Shown: piece after piece, positions 21,030-47,374 of the stretch
Position numbering within the stretch: position 1 is the stretch's first letter
Layout: each line of letters begins with the position of its first letter
Assembly (NCBI GenBank): GCA_037039925.1
Contig: JAXRKP010000401.1
Location: 57,501-121,500, forward strand
DNA length: 64,000 bases
Direction of reading: 5' to 3'
DNA from: Doris montereyensis
Lineage: Eukaryota; Mollusca; Gastropoda; Nudibranchia; Dorididae
Program-made: the position numbers and the translations under genes
The notes under the pieces: model-generated
Seen by the model: the letters and a program-made list of their open reading frames with translations, nothing else
Databases searched by the model: none
What the model was told of the DNA's origin: nothing

Positions 21030-22390
21030 TATTATATGTTCTAATAACTGCAACGACATTAGAAAGAAAATTGAACGGATATTGAGTTCGGTACATAATT
21101 ATAGCCATTTTGCCCGACGCGCGTTGTCATCAGTATTTGATTGAACTGCGTATATAATATAGATATATGTCAAATTTTTAAATAGGCCTAACGTAGATTC
21201 TACATGACGTAAGATTTGTCAGGGAATTTCTCTTGACGATGGGATCAAAGGCTGACAGTGACACGACAGTGCTACAAATAGCCTAAAAAATATGGCAGGC
21301 TTACAATGAGCATGCGCTGAGAGCTTTCTTCATTTCACTTCCGTAGCCGATTAAGAATCGATCTTCACTGCAATGGTATCGAACTTAGTTCTTTCGTAAT
21401 CGTGCTTTTCAAAGACAAGTGTCATCAGCATCATCATCGTCATGATCACAACAACAATAAATAACAATCAAAATATTATATAATAATGTAATAATAGTAA
21501 TGCATCATAATAGGCCCCTAATAATGTATGCATGTATAAAATAATTAATTATAATAGTAGCAACGCGAACTCATTGTTTCATTGAAAATTTCGCCGTCTA
21601 CCATATAAAGATAAATGAAAGAGGGGAGAGGAAAGAAGCAATGAGAAAAACAACAACGATAATTGCATTCTTGTTTTTAACTCACACCTTCACAACTTTC
21701 TTCATATTCCATGTTATGCCATATTGCTTCATCTCTAGCTGACTTCCTTTCTTCCTTTTCGATTATCGTCAACTTCTTATCAAAGCTCATGCACACAAAC
21801 ACAAACACACATGCACAAACAACACAAAAACACAGAGACAGAAAAATAATGCGTAAAAAACCCCTATATCTTTTGATTTTCATTCATTTCACGTTTCTGC
21901 TAAGAATGTTATAAATCATAACATACCTGGCTTGCGACTATCTAACCGTACTGTGACTAATAGTTACACAAGCAAAGTGATTGCTTGTGAGGGAAAATAT
22001 CAAGAAAAGTGTTAATTGAAACACAAACAACGATAGGGATAAAAATTAATACGTACTTAGAGTGAAATTGTGATTGTATAGCCGATTCAATTCAATCCGA
22101 AACGATTTCCTAGGATATGTAGATCAATAAAATTATTTACTATATGTGTTTCCGAGTCTTGTGAACTGAATTGGGATCAAATATAGTTATTTGATTTAAA
22201 AAAGAAAAGAAACATGAACACAAGCTAGGGCCTATACGTTCAAAAACTCCTCTCATTTACGAATGCCACCAGTGGTGAAATTGAAACACTGAAAAAATTA
22301 TATTTTCGAGAGCTTTACAATGCGTCATCACTTTTAAGAATCGAATAGCGAGTCATGATATTCACACGATTACATCTGACGCACTGATTA
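21030..22390. other. Spacer upstream of UBE2D copy 2
   Basis: No supported gene. A short AT-rich trinucleotide stretch lies at about 21465-21560. The promoter of copy 2 should lie in the last few hundred bases; no definite core element was recognised. Confidence 0.4.
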
Positions 22391-22476
22391 CCCCTCTCCT
22401 CTCTCCATTGAACTCTTTTCTCGGCGTAGTCCTGCTATATCCGCCTCTAGAGAGGACCACACATTTTCGACTCACA

Positions 22477-36369
<13,893 letters not shown>

Positions 36370-38245
36370 CCTTTTTTTTTTTAAGCAGAGATTCAAATAA
36401 AAAAACGAAGATTACAAAATGCTTCATTGACCGCTTTGGGAAGCAAGTCAGAAAAATCATTTGGTGTCACAGGATTTGAATAGTTTCGTTGATTGGAGAC
36501 GATAATAAAATTGGTGAACTCGTCTGTATCTCGTGACAGACCAATATGTCTATAAGATCTAATAGTAATACTATACTCTTCATTCTCTTAGCTCATTTAG
36601 ATTAATGGAATTGACTACTTATATCATGTCTACAACTACGAAGGGGCCACCACAATGCATCCGTTTGAATGTGGTTGAGTTGCAGTCACTTGCTGCATGG
36701 TTGCTGGCTTTGAGATTTTCATTCAAGAGTAAATGATTTATCAACAGAAAAATCATCATTTTAAGTTTAAGACGACGCTCACTTGTCAATGGTCTTTGAA
36801 CACCAAATCAACTGTATTTGGGATCTGTTTTACTATGTGATGTTATGTCGTTAGCTGATCATAAATTGATTCCTTCCTGAAAGATGGACCTCCATTTTGA
36901 AATTACTACTAGGGTTTTCTGGCAGAGGAGGTTTACTAAAGAAATGCTTTCTTGATCTACCAGTTCACACATCTTGATTCCACTCTGAAAAAATGTGAAG
37001 AAAATAATGGAAGACTTAAAAATTCCTGCCTCTGGCTCTTTGAATCAAACCCCAACGGTTTGACCCTTATTATGACCTTGATGCCATGATATTTTTCAAT
37101 CAGCAATGAACGGGTGGCTTCTTAATTATGTCCAGTAGGTTTCAGTACAAAGAAGTCGAAAGGTGCAGCAGCTTACCATGTACGTCATTTCCTTTAAGTG
37201 TTTTCGTATGTATGTTATTTTGTGCTGAGTTTTGTGTTTTTGTGTGGAAATATTTTGTGGACATCAAACTTTTAAATGATTTTTTAAATTATTCTGCTTT
37301 GCGTTTATCCCATCTGCACCGTGTATTTTTGGAATTTTTCAGGGATACTAAAACACATTTATTGCATTAGGTCTTGCAAGTTTCACAGACTTGAGAGAAC
37401 CAGCAACCTCTTCCTGTCTGTCTGTCTTTTTTTAAACATACCAGTGTAACTTGTAAGATTTTAATTTAGCAAAATGGCTAATTCAACAATAACAGTGGAA
37501 AATTGTTTGAAGATGTTGATATAAGTTAGTTTTTTTTCCCCCCATACCATCCAGAGCTCTTTGTTTCCGTTTTCATCCAGTGTATCTGTACCATTGTTTC
37601 AATTACCACTCTCAAAGCAAATCTCCAATGCACACACCCCTGACCTGAAAGACCAAGACTAAATAATCAATATGATCACACTCATACTCTCTCTTCCTGA
37701 CACCGCCACAGCTGATTGCTGCCAACCCATATGTAAAAAAAATTATTGAAGACTTTTATGTTTGTTTTTTCCATTTGGCTTCGAGTCCCCAAGTCTGTAT
37801 TCACCTTGAAGGTTACTTATATAATAATATATGACGAGGGTTACCTGTATTTTAAAAAAAAATGTTATGAAACCCCAAGTTGACGGCAGAGATTTGGAGA
37901 GATTGGGGCGAAAGTCTGAAGAAGCCATTCTGAATTAACAAAACAACCGTTGCATTTCACCAGAAAGGCCAGCAGTAGGCAGAGTTTTTGTTATTTACCT
38001 GGCACTCAGTGTAAGTTGAAAACATTAATGTTTCCTGGAATATCAAGGGGCTGTCATGCAAGTTAGAATTAGATTGCATGGTCAGTCTGTTTTTGGAGTT
38101 GAAAAGGTTGGCGGCTATGTCTTAGCCTTGTCTGACTATCTGCATCTTTATCCCATATCTTCCTTTTCTTACTATCGTAGTCACATTTTCTTGGCATATT
38201 GATCATTCACATATATCTTTGACAGAGACAATCTTACCGAATAAC
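36370..38245. other. 3' flank of UBE2D copy 2
   Basis: Probably the 3' UTR then spacer. Possible polyadenylation signals are AATAAA at 36396-36401 and an ATAAAA near 36505. No further gene was recognised. Confidence 0.4.
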
Positions 38246-38249
38246 TTGC

Positions 38250-38380
38250 GGGCGGTTGACGGAAGCTTATGGTAGGTCCTACTTCTTTCCTTTCCTTCTT
38301 TTACTTATCTTTCATCTCTAACTGTTTCCTCTTAATTCACCCTGAGACCACCGCATATGGTGGACAGGGGTGAATTTCAT
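38250..38380 (+). repeat. Dispersed repeat family B copy
   Basis: One of the best-preserved copies: GGGCGGTTGACGGAAGC, TATGGTAGGTCCTACTTCTT, TTAATTCACCCTGAGACCAC, CGCATATGGTGGACAGGGG. Confidence 0.75.
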
Positions 38381-38845
38381 CTGTCCTCCCACCCCATTTC
38401 AAATCAGAAGTCATTTTAAACATGTTTTCTTCCGTTGTAAATGAAGTCCAGCGAATTATGGATTTCGTTAACTCTCTGTCTGTCTTGGCACGCTGACTGG
38501 TGAGTAACTGAAAGCCATTTTTTCTTGATTGCCATAGAAGAGTGAAGTCAGGAGTGTAGCATTTTCAGCTTCTTTTAAGATGCAGTGATGTATATAAATA
38601 TATTATAATTATGTGTTACACCATTGTTTATTAAAAGACCAATCTAAAAAAAAAACAAAGGAATTTCATGAAGTTTGTTGTTTTGTTGGGATTTTCTCTT
38701 TGTTATTGCTTGTTTTGAGTTTGAAAAAATAATGCATACAGTCATACCATACACTTCAGTGGAATCTGTGACACGTTGACTTGCTTGAGGTCAATTTCCG
38801 GCTAAAGTCGGCTCTTCTCATTTGCCCTGTTTTTTTCAAATGGAT

Positions 38846-38965
38846 TTTGGCAGGTAGTGCTGGCGGGTCCTTCTTCCTTCCTTTCACTTTCACTTGTCTT
38901 TTATCTTGCTGTTTCTTCTTAATTCACCCTGAGATCTCCCCATCCGGTGGATGGGCTAAGTATCA
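38846..38965 (+). repeat. Dispersed repeat family B copy
   Basis: GGCAGGTAGTGCTGGCGGGT, TTGCTGTTTCTTCTTAATTC and CACCCTGAGATCTCCCCATC match the family. Confidence 0.7.
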
Positions 38966-39239
38966 ATCAGTCAAAATGGATTACGGAGTATAAACCCTGA
39001 ATACGCTAAATGTCAAATTCCTTTCAAATTCAACACTATTTCAAACCTTTTGTCCCTAAAATGGACGCATGCAGCTGATGATAAGTCTTGCTTCTTTCAC
39101 TTCTTTTTGCGGTTTCCTTATAATCCTTACGTTGCCGAGTCCGCCTATAGTCGAAACTTCTGGTTGTCATTCGTATTGCCAACTTCGACTGTGGTCGAAA
39201 CTTGACCAGCTCCACTAAAATTACTAAAAAGGCCGTACA

Positions 39240-39455
39240 TAAAATAAAATGAAGTCAATTGTTATGAAGAGTAGTTTCCCGTCCATCGTAATAGACTGCG
39301 GCTACTGCAGATTTGACCTATTTTTCCGACTTGTTTACACTGGCAACCTCGATGATGAACAGATTATTCACCATTATGAATCTGATTCTGACGAGGCTAG
39401 AGTTGAAGATTGTGATGATCCATGGGGCAGCGAAGATGATGACAGGTGTTGAAAT
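39240..39455 (+). pseudogene. Possible piggyBac-type 5' remnant with acidic N-terminal frame
   Basis: The segment CTTGTTTACACTGGC followed by ATGAATCTGATTCTGACGAG resembles the start of the piggyBac-like frame at 8340-8300 (minus strand: TTGTTTACACTAGC, then ATGGAATCTGATGATGAG). The frame continues ESDSDEARVEDCDDPWGSED and stops. No inverted termini were identified. Confidence 0.35.
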
Positions 39456-39469
39456 TTGACAACGAAGTG

Positions 39470-40115
39470 TAAGATTCTTCAGGAGAGAGCACAAGCAAAA
39501 AAGAGAGCGTGGCAGTGTTAACGTTAGTGCCTGGCACTGGGAATATTTGAAACTAAGACATATGTGACACACAACCACAGAAAACAAAAGAACAGAAGGC
39601 TTACTGAGACAGTACAACTCGGCAAAATAAAATAAAAAATGTAAATTCTTGATTACTGTTTTCGTGTCATTTTCACATTTTGTGTTATTTTTCTTAATTG
39701 CATTTTTTTGTTTTGTCATACACCATGAATAATTGTATTTTTTTCACATTGTCCAATTCTTTCCTTCTCTCTGTCTTCCTCACACTATACTATAATACAA
39801 TCCACAAATGATGATTAGCCCGTAATATGCTTCACAAAATTACTATGGTATATTGTTTTACCATAAACTCATTTTCACTGAGGTATGACTAAAAAATCAT
39901 AAATTGTCAAAATCCAAGATGGCTGCCATAATCACATAATCTCGTTTGCATACTTTGAATAGTTCTTCTAGCACAATATATCATTAGTATTATAATAATA
40001 TATAGTATGTATGTCCTGAAAGTTTCAATTGAATATCTATTGTAGTTGTAGTTTGTAGTTAAGACATGAGATTTTTTCCCCTCCTGATATTGATGATAGA
40101 GTGTACTGTGTCACT
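39470..40115. other. Spacer before the large arrays
   Basis: AT-rich sequence with no supported gene. Confidence 0.4.
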
Positions 40116-40119
40116 GGTG

Positions 40120-43100
40120 TCGGCACGATGGTTGTCTATATTCCTTACTCTACAGAAATAAGCACAATGGTTGTCTACATTCCTTACTCTACAGAAATAA
40201 GCACGATGGTTGTCTATATTCCTTACTCTACAGAAATAAGCACAATGGTTGTCTACATTCCTTACTCTACAGAAATAAGCACAATGGTTGTCTACATTCC
40301 TTACTCTACAGAAATAAGCACAATGGTTGTCTACATTCCTTACTCTACAGAAATAAGCACAATGGTTGTCTACATTCCTAACTCTTAACTCTACAGAAAT
40401 AAGCACAATGGGCGTCTATATTCCTTACTCTAACTCTACAGAAATAAGCACAATGGTTGTCTACATTCCTAACTTTACAGAAATAAGCACAATGGTTGTC
40501 TACATTCCTAACTTTACAGAAATAAGCACAATGGTTGTCTACATTCCTTTCTCTAAAGAAATAAGCACAATGGTTGTCTACATTCCTTACTCTAACTCTA
40601 CAGAAATAAGCACAATGGTTGTCTACATTCCTAACTTTACAGAAATAAGCACAATGGTTGTCTACATTCCTTTCTCTAAAGAAATAAGCACAATGGTTGT
40701 CTACATTCCTTTCTCTAAAGAAATAAGCACAATGGTTGTTTACATTCCTTACTCTAACTCTACAGAAATAAGCACAATGGTTGTCTATATTGCTTTCTCT
40801 AAAGAAATAAGCACGATGGTTGTCTATATTATATTCCTTTCTCTAAAGAAATAAGCACAATGGTTGTCTACATTCCTTACTCTAACTCTACAGAAATAAG
40901 CACAATGGTTGTCTATATTGCTTTCTCTAAAGAAATAAGCTTGATGGTTGTCTATATTCCTTTCTCTACAGAAATAAGCACAATGGTTGTCTATATTCCT
41001 TTCTCTACAGAAATAAGCACAATGGTTGTCTATATTTCTTTCTCTAAAGAAATAAGCACGATGGTTGTCTATATTATCTCTAAAGAAATAAGCACAATGG
41101 TTGTCTATATTCCTTTCTCTACAGAAATAAGCACAATGGTTGTCTATATTCCTTTCTCTACAGAAATAAGCACGATGGTTGTCTATATTATCTCTACAGA
41201 AATAAGCACAATGGTTGTCTATATTCCTTTCTCTACAGAAATAAGCACAATGGTTGTCTATATTCCTTTCTCTACAGAAATAACCACGATGGTTGTCTAT
41301 ATTCCTTTCTCTAACTCTAAAGAAATAAACACAATGGTTGTCCAATGTCTATATTCCTTTCTCAAACTCTAAAGAAATCAAGACAATTGTTGTCTATATT
41401 CCTTTCTCTAACTCTACAGAAATAAGCACAATGGTTGTCTATATATTTCTTCCTCTAACTAGTCTAACTCTACAGAAATAAGCACAATGGTTGTCTACAT
41501 TCCTTACTCTACAGAAATAAGCACGATGGTTGCCTACATTCCTTACTCTAACTCTACAGCAATAAGCACAATGGTTGTCTATATTCCTTACTCTAAAGAA
41601 ATAAGCACAATGGTTGTCTACATTCCTTACTCTAACTCTACAGAAATAAGCACAATGGTTGTCTATATTACTCTACAGAAATAAGCACAATGGTTGTCTA
41701 TAACTCTACAGAAATAAGCACAATGGTTGTCTATATTCCTTACTCTAACTCTAAGAAATAAGCACAATGGTTGTCTATATTCCTTACTCTAACTCTACAG
41801 AAATAAGCACAATGGTTGTCTATATTCCTTACTCTACAGAAATAAGCACAATGGTTGTCTACATTCCTTACTCTAACTCTACAGAAATAAGCACAATGGT
41901 TGTCTATATTCCTTTCTCTAACTCTACAGAAATAAGCACAATGGTTGTCTATATTCTTTCTCTAACTCTACAGAAATAAGCACAATGGTTGTCTATATTC
42001 CTTTCTCTAACTCTACAGAAATAAGCACAATGGTTGTCTACATTCCTTTCTCTAACTCTACAGAAATAAGCACAATGGTTGTCTATATTCCTTTCTCTAA
42101 CTCTACAGAAATAAGCACAATGGTTGTCTACATTCCTTACTCTAACTCTACAGAAATAAGCACAATGGTTGTCTACATTCCTTACTCTCTACTCTACAGA
42201 AATAAGCACAATGGTTGTCTACATTCTTTACAGAAATAAGCAGATGGTTGTCTACTCACAGAAATAAGCACAATGGTTGTCTACATTCCTTACTCTACAG
42301 AAATAACTCTACAGAAATAAGCACAATGGTTGTCTACATTCCTTACTCTACATAAATAAATTCTTACAGAAATAAGCACGATGGTTGTCTATATTCCTTA
42401 CTTCTACAGAAATAAGCACAATGGTTGTCTATATTCCTTACTCTACAGAAATAAGCACAATGGTTGTCTACATTCCTTACTCTACAGAAATACAATTCCT
42501 TACTCTAAAGAAATAAGCACAATGGTTGTCTACATTCCTTACTCTTTAAAGAAATAAGCACAATGGTTGTCTATATTCCTTACTCTACAGAAATAAGCAC
42601 AATGGTTGTCTACATTCCTTACTCTACAGAAATAAGCACAATGGTTGTCTAAATTCCTTACTCTACAGAAATAAGCACAATGGTTGTCTACATTCCTTAC
42701 TCTACAGAAATAAGCACAATGGTTGTCTACATTCCTTACTCTACAGAAATAAGCACAATGGTTGTCTACATTCTCTACAGAAATAAGCACAATGGTTGTC
42801 TACTCTACAGAAATAAGCACAATGGTTGTCTACATTCCTTTCTCTAACTCTACAGAAATAAGCACAATGGTTGTCTATATTCCTACTCTAACTCTACAGA
42901 AATAAGCACAATGGTTGTCTACATTCCTTAACTCTACAGAAATAAGCACAATGGTTGTCTACATTCCTTACTCTAACTCTACAGAAATAAGCACAATGGT
43001 TGTCTATATTCCTTACTCTAACTCTACAGAAATAAGCACAATGGTTGTCTATATTCCTTACTTACTCTACAGAAATAAACAATGGTTGTCTACATTCCTA

Positions 43101-46100
43101 ACTCTACAGAAATAAGCACAATGGTTGTCTATATTCCTTACTCTACAGAAATAAGCACAATGGTTGTCTACATTCCTTAACTCTACAGAAATAAGCACAA
43201 TGGTTGTCTACATTCCTTACTCTAACTCTACAGAAATAAGCACAATGGTTGTCTATATTCCTTACTCAGAAATAAGCACAATGGTTGTCTACAGAAATAA
43301 GCACAATGGTTGTCTATATTCCTTCTAACTCTACAGAAATAAGCACAATGGTTGTCTATATTCCTCTAACTCTACAATGGTTGTCTATATTCCTTTCTCT
43401 AAAAGAAATAAGCACAATGGTTGTCTATATTCCTTACTAACTCTACAGAAATAAGCACAATGGTTGTCTACATTCCTTTCTCCTTGATGGTTGTCTAATT
43501 CCTTTCTCTACAGAAATAAGCACAATGGTTGTCTATATTCCTTCTCTACAGAAATAAACTCTATTTTTTCTCAGAAATAAGCACAATGGTTGTCTATATC
43601 TCTAAAGAAATAAGCACAATGGTTGTCTTACTCTACAGAAATAAGCACAATGGTTGTCTATATTCCTTACTCTACAGAAATAAGCACAATGGTTGTCTAT
43701 ATTCCTTACTCTACAGAAATAAGCACAATGGTTGTCTATATTCCTTACTCTACAGAAATAAGCACAATGGTTGTCTATTCCTTACTCTACAGAAATAAGC
43801 ACAATGGTTGTCTATATTCCTTTCTCTAACTCTACAGAAATAAGCACAATGGTTGTTGTCTATATTCCTTTCTCTAACTCTACAGAAATAAGCACAAATG
43901 GTTTCCATTCTTCTCTAACTCTACAGAAATAAGCACAATGGTTGTCTATATTCCTTACTCTAACTCTACAGAAATAAGCACAATGGTTGTCTACATACTC
44001 TACAGAAATAAGCACGATGGTTGTCTATATTCTAACTCTACAGAAATAAGCACAATGGTTGTCTATATTCCTTACTCTACAGAAATAAGCACAATGGTTG
44101 TCTATATTCCTTACTCTACTAGAAATAAGCACAATGGTTGTCTATATTCCTTACTCTAACTCTACAGAAATAAGCACAATGGTTGTCTATATTCCTTACT
44201 CTAAAGAAATAAGCACAATGGTTGTCTACATTCCTTACTCTAACTCTACAGAAATAAGCACAATGGTTGTCTATATTCCCTTAACTCTACAGAAATAAGC
44301 ACAATGGTTGTCTATATTCCTTACTCTACAGAAATAAGCACAATGGTTGTCTATATTCTCTACAGAAATAAGCACTCTATTCCTTACTCTACAGAAATAA
44401 GCACAATGGTTGTCTATATTCCTTTCTCTAACTCTACAGAAATAAGCACAATGGTTGTCTATATTCCTTTCTCTAACTCTACAGAAATAAGCACAATGGT
44501 TGTCTATATTCCTTTCTCTAACTCTACAGAAATAAGCACAATGGTTGTCTACATTCCTTACTCTAACTCTACAGAAATAAGCACAATGGTTGTCTACATT
44601 CCTTTCTCTAACTCTACAGAAATAAGCACAATGGTTGTCTACATTCTTACTCTTAACTCTACAGAAATAAGCACAATGGTTGTCTACATTCCTTACTCTA
44701 CAGAAATAAGCACAATGGTTGTCTACATTCCTTACTCTACAGAAATAAGCACAATGGTTGTCAGAAATAAGCACAATGGTTGTCTATATTCCTTACTCTA
44801 CAGAAATAAGCACAATGGTTGTCTACATTCCTTACTCTACAGAAATAAATAAACTAACTCTACAGAAATAAGCACAATGGTTGTCTACATTCCTTACTCT
44901 ACAGAAATAATGGTTGTCTATATTCCTTACTCTACAGAAATAAGCACAATGGTTGTCTATATTCCTTACTCTACAGAAATAAGCACAATGGTTGTCTATA
45001 TTCCTTACTCTACAGAAATAAGCACAATGGTTGTCTAATTCCTTACTCTACAGAAATAAGCACAATGGTTGTCTATATTCCTTACTCTAAAGAAATAAGC
45101 ACGATGGTTGTCTACATTCCTTACTCTAACTCTAAAGAAATAAGCACAATGGTTGTCTACATTCCTTACTCTAAAACTCTAAAGAAATAAGCACAATGGT
45201 TGTCTACATTCCTTACTTACTCTACAGAAATAAGCACAATGGTTGTCTATATTCCTTACTCTACAGAAATAAGCACAATGGTTGTCTATATTCCTTACTC
45301 TACAGAAATAAGCACAATGGTTGTCTATATTCCTTACTCTACAGAAATAAGCACAATGGTTGTCTATATTCCTTTCTTACTCTACAGAAATAAGCACAAT
45401 GGTTGTCTACATTCCTTACTCTAAAGAAATAAGCACAATGGTTGTCTACATTACTCTAACTCTACAGAAATAAGCACAATGGTTGTCTATATTCCTTACT
45501 CTAACTCTACAGAAATAAGCACAATGGTTGTCTATATTCCTTACTCTAACTCTACAGAAATAAGCACAATGGTTGTCTATATTCCTTACTCTAACTCTAC
45601 AGAAATAAGCACAATGGTTGTCTATATTCCTTACTCTACAGAAATAAGCACAATGGTTGTCTATATTCCTCTAAAGAAATAAGCACAATGGTTGTCTACA
45701 TTCCTTAACTCTACAGAAATAAGCACAATGGTTGTCTACATTCCTTACTCTACAGAAATAAAACTCTAACAGAAATAAGCACATGGTTGTCTAAACTCTA
45801 ACTCTACAGAAATAAGCACGATGGTTGTCTATATTCCTTACTCTACAGAAATAAGCACAATGGTTGTCTACATTCCTTACTCTAACTCTACAGAAATAAG
45901 CACAATGGTTGTCTATATTCCTTACTCTAAAGAAATAAGCACAATGGTTGTCTACATTCCTTACTCTACAGAAATAAGCACAATGGTTGTCTACATTCCT
46001 TACTCTACAGAAATAAGCACGATGGTTGTCTATATTCCTTACTCTACAGAAATAAGCACAATGGTTGTCTACATTCCTTAACTCTACAGAAATAAGCACA

Positions 46101-46862
46101 ATGGTTGTCTACATTCTTACTTATTACAGAAATAAGCACAATGGTTGTCTACATTCCCTCTAACTCTACAGAAATAAGCACAATGGTTGTCTATATTAAC
46201 TCTACAGAAATAAGCACTCTAACTCTACAGAAATAAGCACAATGGTTGTCTACATTCCTTACTCTACAGAAATAAGCACAATGGTTGTCTATATTCCTTA
46301 CTCTAACTCTACAGAAATAAGCACAATGGTTGTCTATATTCACAACTCTACAGAAATAAGCACAATGGTTGTCTATATTCCTTACTCTAACTCTACAGAA
46401 ATAAGCACAATGGTTGTCTATATTCCTTACTCTAACTCTACAGAAATAAGCACAATGGTTGTCTATATTACAGAAATAAGCACAATGGTTGTCTTACTCT
46501 TAACTCTACAGAAATAAGCACAATGGTTGTCTATATTCCTTACTCTAACTCTACAGAAATAAGCACAATGGTTGTCTATATTCCTTACTCTAACTCTACA
46601 GAAATAAGCACAATGGTTGTCTACATTCCTTACTCTACAGAAATAAGCACAATGGTTGTCTACATTCCTTACTCTACAGAAATAAACACAATGGTTGTCT
46701 ACATTCCTTACTCTACAGAAATAAGCACAATGGTTGTTACATTCCTAACTCTACAGAAATAAGCACGATGGTTGTCTACATTCCTAACTCTACAGAAATA
46801 AGCACGGTGGTTGTCTATATTCCTTACTCTAACTCTACAGAAATAAGCACGATGGTTGTCTA
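40120..46862. repeat. Minisatellite, 39/45-bp units, 6.7 kb
   Basis: The basic unit is CTACAGAAATAAGCACAATG plus GTTGTCTACATTCCTTACT. A longer 45-bp form carries an extra AACTCT. Both lengths are multiples of three, so long frames (VVYIPYSTEISTM on +, DNHCAYFCRVRNV on -) run through until a broken unit. No start, splice context or unique flank supports coding. Confidence 0.97.
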
Positions 46863-46863
46863 T

Positions 46864-47374
46864 AACGAGAAATATTTAGAATCTAGATCTAAGTAATATA
46901 GATCTAGATGTATTAGCAATATTAAAAAAAAGACAAATAACGTAAACAACAGAGATATGTGGCAATGTGAACTATCTAAATAGTTTCGTTGTGAATAATC
47001 TAGATTCTAAATATTTCTCGTTTGTTGTCTGACGAAGGGTTATCACGTGTTTGCTCTGTCTTTATTAGTGGAGTTGTCACTTATTGTCATATTTCGCCTT
47101 TGACTTCACTCCACTGTGGCTCCTTCGTATTATTCACAACTATTTAGATAGTTCACATTGCCACATATCTCTGTTGTTTACGTTATTTGTCTTTTTTTTA
47201 ATATTGCTAATACATCTATATCTATATTACTTAGATCTAGATTCTAAATATTTCTCGTTTGTTGTCTGACGAAGGGTTATACCCGAAACGTCACGTGTTT
47301 GCTCTGTCTTTATTAGTGGAGTTGTCACTTATTGTCATATTTCGCCTTTGACTTCACTCCACTGTGGCTCCTAC
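46864..47374 (+). mobile_element. Palindromic Penelope/retrozyme-like element with two hammerhead-bearing direct repeats
   Basis: The left arm (46864-47000) and 47128-47258 are near-perfect inverted complements, about 130 bp with one substitution and a small insertion. A segment of about 130 bp, beginning CTAGATTCTAAATATTTC and ending CTCCACTGTGGCTCCT, occurs twice in direct orientation (from about 46999 and from about 47237). The 39-bp array ends at its left border and the 38-bp array begins at its right border. Confidence 0.6.
47266..47292 (+). ncRNA. Hammerhead-ribozyme-like core
   Basis: CTGACGA (CUGANGA box), stem GGGT/ACCC with loop TAT, GAAAC, then GTC. It is the same architecture as 17632-17659. 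The sister repeat at 47029 has CTGACGA but has lost the ACCCGAAACGT part and would be inactive. Confidence 0.45.

Noticed and set aside
20267..21108. Poly-isoleucine/leucine membrane proteins
   Set aside because: Pure ATT/AAT microsatellite translation.
40101..46762. Long VVYIPYSTEISTM-type and DNHCAYFCRVRNV-type reading frames
   Set aside because: They only read through tandem units of 39 and 45 bp, occur on both strands, and break at every irregular unit.
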